The notes beneath the pieces were generated by a model. That model ran no database searches. It was not told where the DNA came from and was given only the letters and a program-made list of their open reading frames with translations. Below, piece by piece: positions 59,923-64,000 of a DNA stretch of 64,000 nt (positions are counted from its first letter, which is position 1; each line of letters begins with the position of its first letter). The stretch spans positions 1 to 64,000 of the forward strand of contig MU863986.1 in the NCBI GenBank assembly GCA_033296885.1, read 5' to 3'. The stretch is from Triangularia verruculosa. Lineage: Eukaryota; Ascomycota; Sordariomycetes; Sordariales; Podosporaceae. The translations under genes and the position numbers were made by a program.

Positions 59923-60895
59923 TCAAAGATCAAACATCTCCCTCAGCTCCCTGATCGTGTCCTCGGGCCCCTTGACCGAGTGCCCAATCGTCCTCGGGTC
60001 CTCGTAAATCTCATAATCGTTCCCGCCAACCATGGTCTTGTCGCCAAAGAAGTGGATGGTGGTGTACTCGATCCCGCCCGGCTTCTTGGCGTCGTTTTCG
60101 AGGTGCGTAAGACAATAAGTCTTGTCCCAGCCGGTAGGGAAGACATCAAACGAGATCTGACCACCAATTGAAAACCTATTCCCCTTTTTCGTCAGCAAAA
60201 AAATCACCGAAACCTTTTTGTGTGCTGCCACAAATGTTCTGATGGAAAAAAGAACTCACGTCAACCCCAAATGCCCAAACCTCTCCCTCAACCTCTCCAC
60301 CATCTCCTTCCTCACCCCGGCCTTCTTGTCAAACTCCTCAAACTCCAGCCTCTCCTTTGTCGATGCGTTGCGTCCGATGGGGCTGATGTTCACCATGCCG
60401 TTCCTGAACTCGATGAAGGTCCCCCTCTTGACCGGGATGTCGAGGTCGGCAATGTAGTGCAGCACGAACCTCACCAGCTCCTTGTACTGCTCCTCCCCGA
60501 TCCACTTGATGAAGCTGTTGGACGGCAGCGGCTCGCCGAGCTTGAAGGCCGTCAGGCCGTTCTCGCTGAAGCAAAAGTCAAAGAGGGAGGTGACGGGGAC
60601 CTTGAGGGGGTCGCCGAGCTGCTCCTGCTGCTTGGGGAGGTCGGAGCCGCCGACGAAGCCGATGGCGACCTTTTGGCGGAGCTGGGAGAGGAGGAGGAGG
60701 ATTTCGGGGGAGGCGTCCTGGGAGAGAGAGAGAGAAAAGGTGTTAGGTTAGGTTGTGGACTGTGGGAAGGGAAGGAGGAAAACATACAAGACGGGCAGGA
60801 GTCAAGGTGCCGTCGACGTCGAAGAGGACGATGGTGTTCTTGATTGGGCGCTCGGCCAGGGGCGGGTAAGAGGGGACTTCGGATTTAGTGGCCAT
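59923..60895 (-). CDS. sec53: Phosphomannomutase
   Basis: Minus-strand exons 60895-60788, 60717-60260, 60175-59923, with GT-AG introns of 70 and 84 nt and matching phases, encode 272 residues. The HAD-type active-site motif FDVDGTLTPAR is at residues 25-35 (Asp26 and Asp28). Family sequences IGFVGGSDLPKQ, FSENGLTAFK, EFRNGMVNISPIGRNAS, IGGQISFDVFPTGWDKTY, and FFGDKTMVGGNDYEIYED are all visible. The enzyme interconverts mannose-6-phosphate and mannose-1-phosphate in the cytosol, supplying GDP-mannose for glycosylation and GPI anchors. The start ATG sits in a purine-rich context, and the length is close to that of yeast Sec53. Confidence 0.97.
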
Positions 60896-61833
60896 GGTTG
60901 CGGTTTGTAGCTGTTGGTCGTTTGTTGTAGTTGCTTCTAGCTGCACGGTTCGAGTTGGTCGAAGGGAAGGAAGGGTTGAATGATATAGAAATTCCAGACA
61001 GGAAGTCTCAACGGTTGGGTAACTGTTTATAAACCTCCCCCAAAGTCGCGGTGAGAGCAAGCAAGCAACAGCAGCAACAGAAGCAAACACGCTGGTCTAG
61101 CCCAAAATGATCCGTCCGTCCCACGTTGCCAGACAGGGAAGCTCCGAGAGGCGGTCCCCATTTGCCCCTCATCTCACTTTCCACTTCCCTCGACCAAGTC
61201 AAAACCCCACAGTTGGACCAATTGCGGGGAAGCTCCCGGCTTTGAGAGTTTCAGGGGTTGGCAGCGCCACAAAACCACCTTGATGGACACACACCCCTTC
61301 ACAAAACCCATCGCCATCATCATCTTACACACCGTTCATCATCAACATCAGATATATGGTACAAGACAAGAATAGAAAACAATAGTATACTCCATATACA
61401 CATTCCCCCCTGTAAACCTATCAACACAGCCACGAACCTGTTTTTGAAATCTGTCCTATTCCAACCTTCGTCATCCCGTCTCGAATTCTCGTATCGATGT
61501 CCAACAATGTGCAACTCTGTGATGTTGGCTGTTTCGTCTTGAAGATCGAAATTAGCTCCCCATCTTGCCAGATATACCAATTCTTCGTCTTCTTCAAGCC
61601 ACATATACCAATGAACTCCAGCTCTGTTTTGAATACTGGGTATACCACCACCACCACCACCACCACCACAACGTACAAGGGTAATATAAAAAAAGTAAAA
61701 TTACCTTCTGTGGCTGTGATCCCTCTCTCTCTCCGGCCACGTAACCTCTTTTTATTCCTCCCATCCATCACATCACAACTTTCAACCCGTGACTCATCAT
61801 CGTCATCGTCATCATAACCATCGTAAACCTCAC
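60896..61833. other. sec53 5' region / exchanger 3' flank
   Basis: Contains an uninterrupted ACC microsatellite of about 27 bases near 61,645-61,672 and a C/A-rich leader. The frame 61421-61837 (minus) is a low-complexity Val-rich shadow of this repeat. No supportable gene. Confidence 0.5.
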
Positions 61834-64000
61834 TCACGACACATCCGCCCAGACCCCGGTGAGCTCGACCACCAGGTTGACCACTGTGCTAACCGACCAA
61901 ATGGCAATCAAGATCCACCCCGTCTTCCTCGTCATCATCCAGTTGTTCGACGGCACCAAAATCAGCAGCGTAATCAGCGTCAGCAGCACCGTGACGGCCG
62001 ATATCATCAAGGTCCCTCCAACCTGAATACGATATGCCTTGTACTCGATCGGTCTGTGTGGGTGCTTCTTGTGTTTCTTATTTGCAGCACTGATGCTCAT
62101 CCAAGCACCTCCAATGCCGATCCCTAGCAAAATGTTGAGCATAGGACCTCCAAAGCATGCCGCCCTATTGCAGTCTGATTAGCTTTCCCCTTCTTCGCAA
62201 GTGAACAACGATGCAACTTACAACGCCATAACCGGATACCCCAACCTCGCAACCGTAACATCAGCCACCAAATCCCCCAACGAATTTCCCACCGCAAACA
62301 CCGTCAGTCCCAAAATCGCTTCCGAAATGTCCAGAATAACCCCAAACGCCTTCATCACGCCCACCACCTCACCCGCTATCGTCGAGATCCATGCTACACT
62401 AATCACGAACCCGAGGAAGCAGAGCAGGAAGTGGTACTTGGGCTTCGAATCCGGCGATGTCGTCAGAAGCAACGCTCCAAGCAAACACAGTGAAACAACC
62501 AGCGAATAAAGCACAAGCATTAGTAGGGTCTTGGCTGGATTCTCATAGTCTTCCATGGTGTTGGCCCAGCCAATGAGGACGACAAACATCGGTCCTGTGA
62601 AGAGCTGAAGAGCGACAAGCCATCTGTTCCATCCTGATGGAGGCTCTGAGGCAGTTGTCATTAGGTCAGCTTCTAAACTGACGGGCTTGTTTGCTTGTTG
62701 TATGACCGGTGGGTTGGTGGGAAATTGCGGGTCTTGTTGGTGGTCGGTATCAGAAACAAGCGTAGAGCCTGAATCTGGCGGCTGTTGCAGTGACAGCTGC
62801 GACGGTGATGGGCTTATCATGGACCGAGAAGACACTGATTTGGTCCTCCGTCGGTATTCTTGCCATGCTTCCTCGGGCTGTACAGAACTACTTTCTTGCA
62901 CCGAAACGGGAGTTGCGGTGTTACCCAACTGACCGAACTCAGGGGAGTCGACAAAGTCCACTTCAGAGCTGTCGCCATCTCCCGCATCCGTTTCGACGAC
63001 AGGTAAGGTCGTTACGAGTATGAAAATGCTTGGAACAGAGATCAAACTGAGAATCTTGTCCCACCACGTTTTCTCCTTCCACCCCTGAAGTGTGGGAAAT
63101 ATGGTCGCAAGGAGCACATGAGGAGGCGGTAGCACCGAATAAGGCCACCACCTGACCGGCTTGGGCTCCCCTACATGGTCAGAGAATCCAGAGATGGACT
63201 GACGACGCATGTCTAAAGCATCTGGAAATGGGAAAGAGGGAGGGTGTTCTAGTGAGGCTGGCGTAAGAAGGGCTGGGGACTCCGAGAACCCAGGAAAAGG
63301 TGAGAGAGATGGCGATGAGTGACCACTGGAAGTTCTGCTGTGCGATGGCGGTATCTGTAGCTGTAAACGCGGAGATTGCATAGGCAATAGCTCTTCCTGA
63401 ATTACGTGGTCGATGGCCGCTGTTGAGGAGCCCAATGGCGGCGCAAGCATTCCATCAATAGTGCGGCTTGCTGAACTCATCCGCGTGCTCGGCCTCTCTT
63501 GTGCCAAATCGGGATGCGGAAGCGCAGGATTCGGTAGATTTAGGGGGTCATTTCCATTTGATAACGCCCTTTCTCTCGAGTTCGTAGGTAGATGGGCCGG
63601 CAGTGTACTATTTCTAGGACGGCCACGGGGAAGCTCAGCGGTGGAACTGGCGCGCTGATGACCCGAGTTTGCTCGAACAGGGAGTGGTCCCATGTGCATA
63701 TTCCTCGCCTTCTGCAGCGAGGACAAGACAGACCGAAACTCTAGCACACCAACAAGACTCGGCCGGATAGGGGCAATGGTGGTGGTGTTGCTCCGCGTCC
63801 ATCGTGGGCGATTCGCGCGCATGCTGTTGGCCATTTCTGCCGCAACGTGTAAGTCGCGATCCTCTTGATCTTCGGAAAATGGTGCGGCCGGCACCTCGAC
63901 GCCGTCCACCTCAATCCGCGGAGCTCGCTCCAAGACACTGATATCAGCAGCCTCTGGAGCACTACTGGACCGGCCACCTACCGGCGCTGCGTCGTCCTCC
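61834..64000 (-). CDS. Sodium/calcium (cation) exchanger, 5' partial
   Basis: The open frame reaches the right edge, so the N-terminus lies outside. In-window coding is 64000-62222, intron 62221-62165 (57 nt, phase 2), then 62164-61834. The first ~440 residues in the window are mostly a disordered Ser/Pro/Arg-rich loop. Membrane segments then follow, containing the second alpha-repeat of the cation/Ca2+ exchanger family (AVGNSLGDLVADVTVARLGYP, then FGGPMLNILLGIG). The long loop corresponds to the cytosolic loop between the two membrane halves, so the first alpha-repeat should lie beyond 64000. Known: such proteins exchange Ca2+ or other cations against H+, Na+ or K+ in organelle or plasma membranes. 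Ion specificity cannot be read here. It may be an Ecm27/NCKX-type protein. Confidence 0.9.

Overview
The window is nuclear DNA from a filamentous ascomycete (Pezizomycotina), probably a sordariomycete and perhaps Sordariales. The evidence is short introns (about 50-95 nt) with GTAAGT-like donors and CTAAC/CTGAC-like branch sites, GC-rich genes separated by AT-richer spacers, a complete Woronin-body tether (leashin) locus, a secreted GH7 cellobiohydrolase, and ING/HDAC/folate/sugar-nucleotide genes of fungal type. The order-level placement is inference.

Layout. Positions 1-95 are an uninterrupted run of C, most likely an assembly or sequencing artefact. Positions 767-24909 (minus) hold one giant gene. 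Six exons join in frame across five short introns to give a protein of about 7,929 residues, which I identify as leashin ('involucrin repeat protein'). It has an arginine/serine-rich N-terminus, Gly/Ala hydrophobic stretches, a charged coiled coil, a roughly 1,400-residue array of LPALPES-type repeats, a Glu/Pro/Val/Thr-rich spacer with a 34-residue tandem repeat and polylysine islands, and a conserved-looking C-terminal coiled coil plus globular domain. To its right lie a GH7 cellulase without a cellulose-binding module (26568-28140, minus) and a 4.7-kb gene-poor stretch. That stretch contains a candidate Pol III RNA (about 29990-30126) with A box, B box, terminal hairpin and T5.

The second half is ordinary housekeeping and regulatory content: a four-finger C2H2 protein (32832-36221, plus); a dihydroneopterin-aldolase-like protein with an apparent 1-bp frameshift and a GC-AG intron (36847-37848, minus); a GIG1/DUF3605 protein (38615-39364, minus); UDP-glucose pyrophosphorylase (42067-44186, plus); an ING/Yng2-type PHD protein (44994-46580, minus) divergent from a Hos2-type histone deacetylase (47770-49263, plus); an FMP42-like MFS transporter (50028-51611, minus); an uncharacterised fungal-family protein (53008-54864, plus, 5' end unresolved); a WW-PhoD-like phosphatase (55676-59582, plus); phosphomannomutase SEC53 (59923-60895, minus); and a cation/Ca2+ exchanger that runs off the right edge (61834-64000, minus).

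Themes. UGP1 and SEC53 supply UDP-glucose and mannose-1-phosphate for wall glucan and glycoprotein synthesis. The ING/HDAC pair are acetylation regulators sharing one intergenic region. Leashin serves septal and cell-cortex organelle positioning. No operon-like, CRISPR, phage or transposase content is visible. The most unusual object is the leashin locus itself. All gene models come from reading the sequence, with intron phases checked by hand; nothing was searched against a database.
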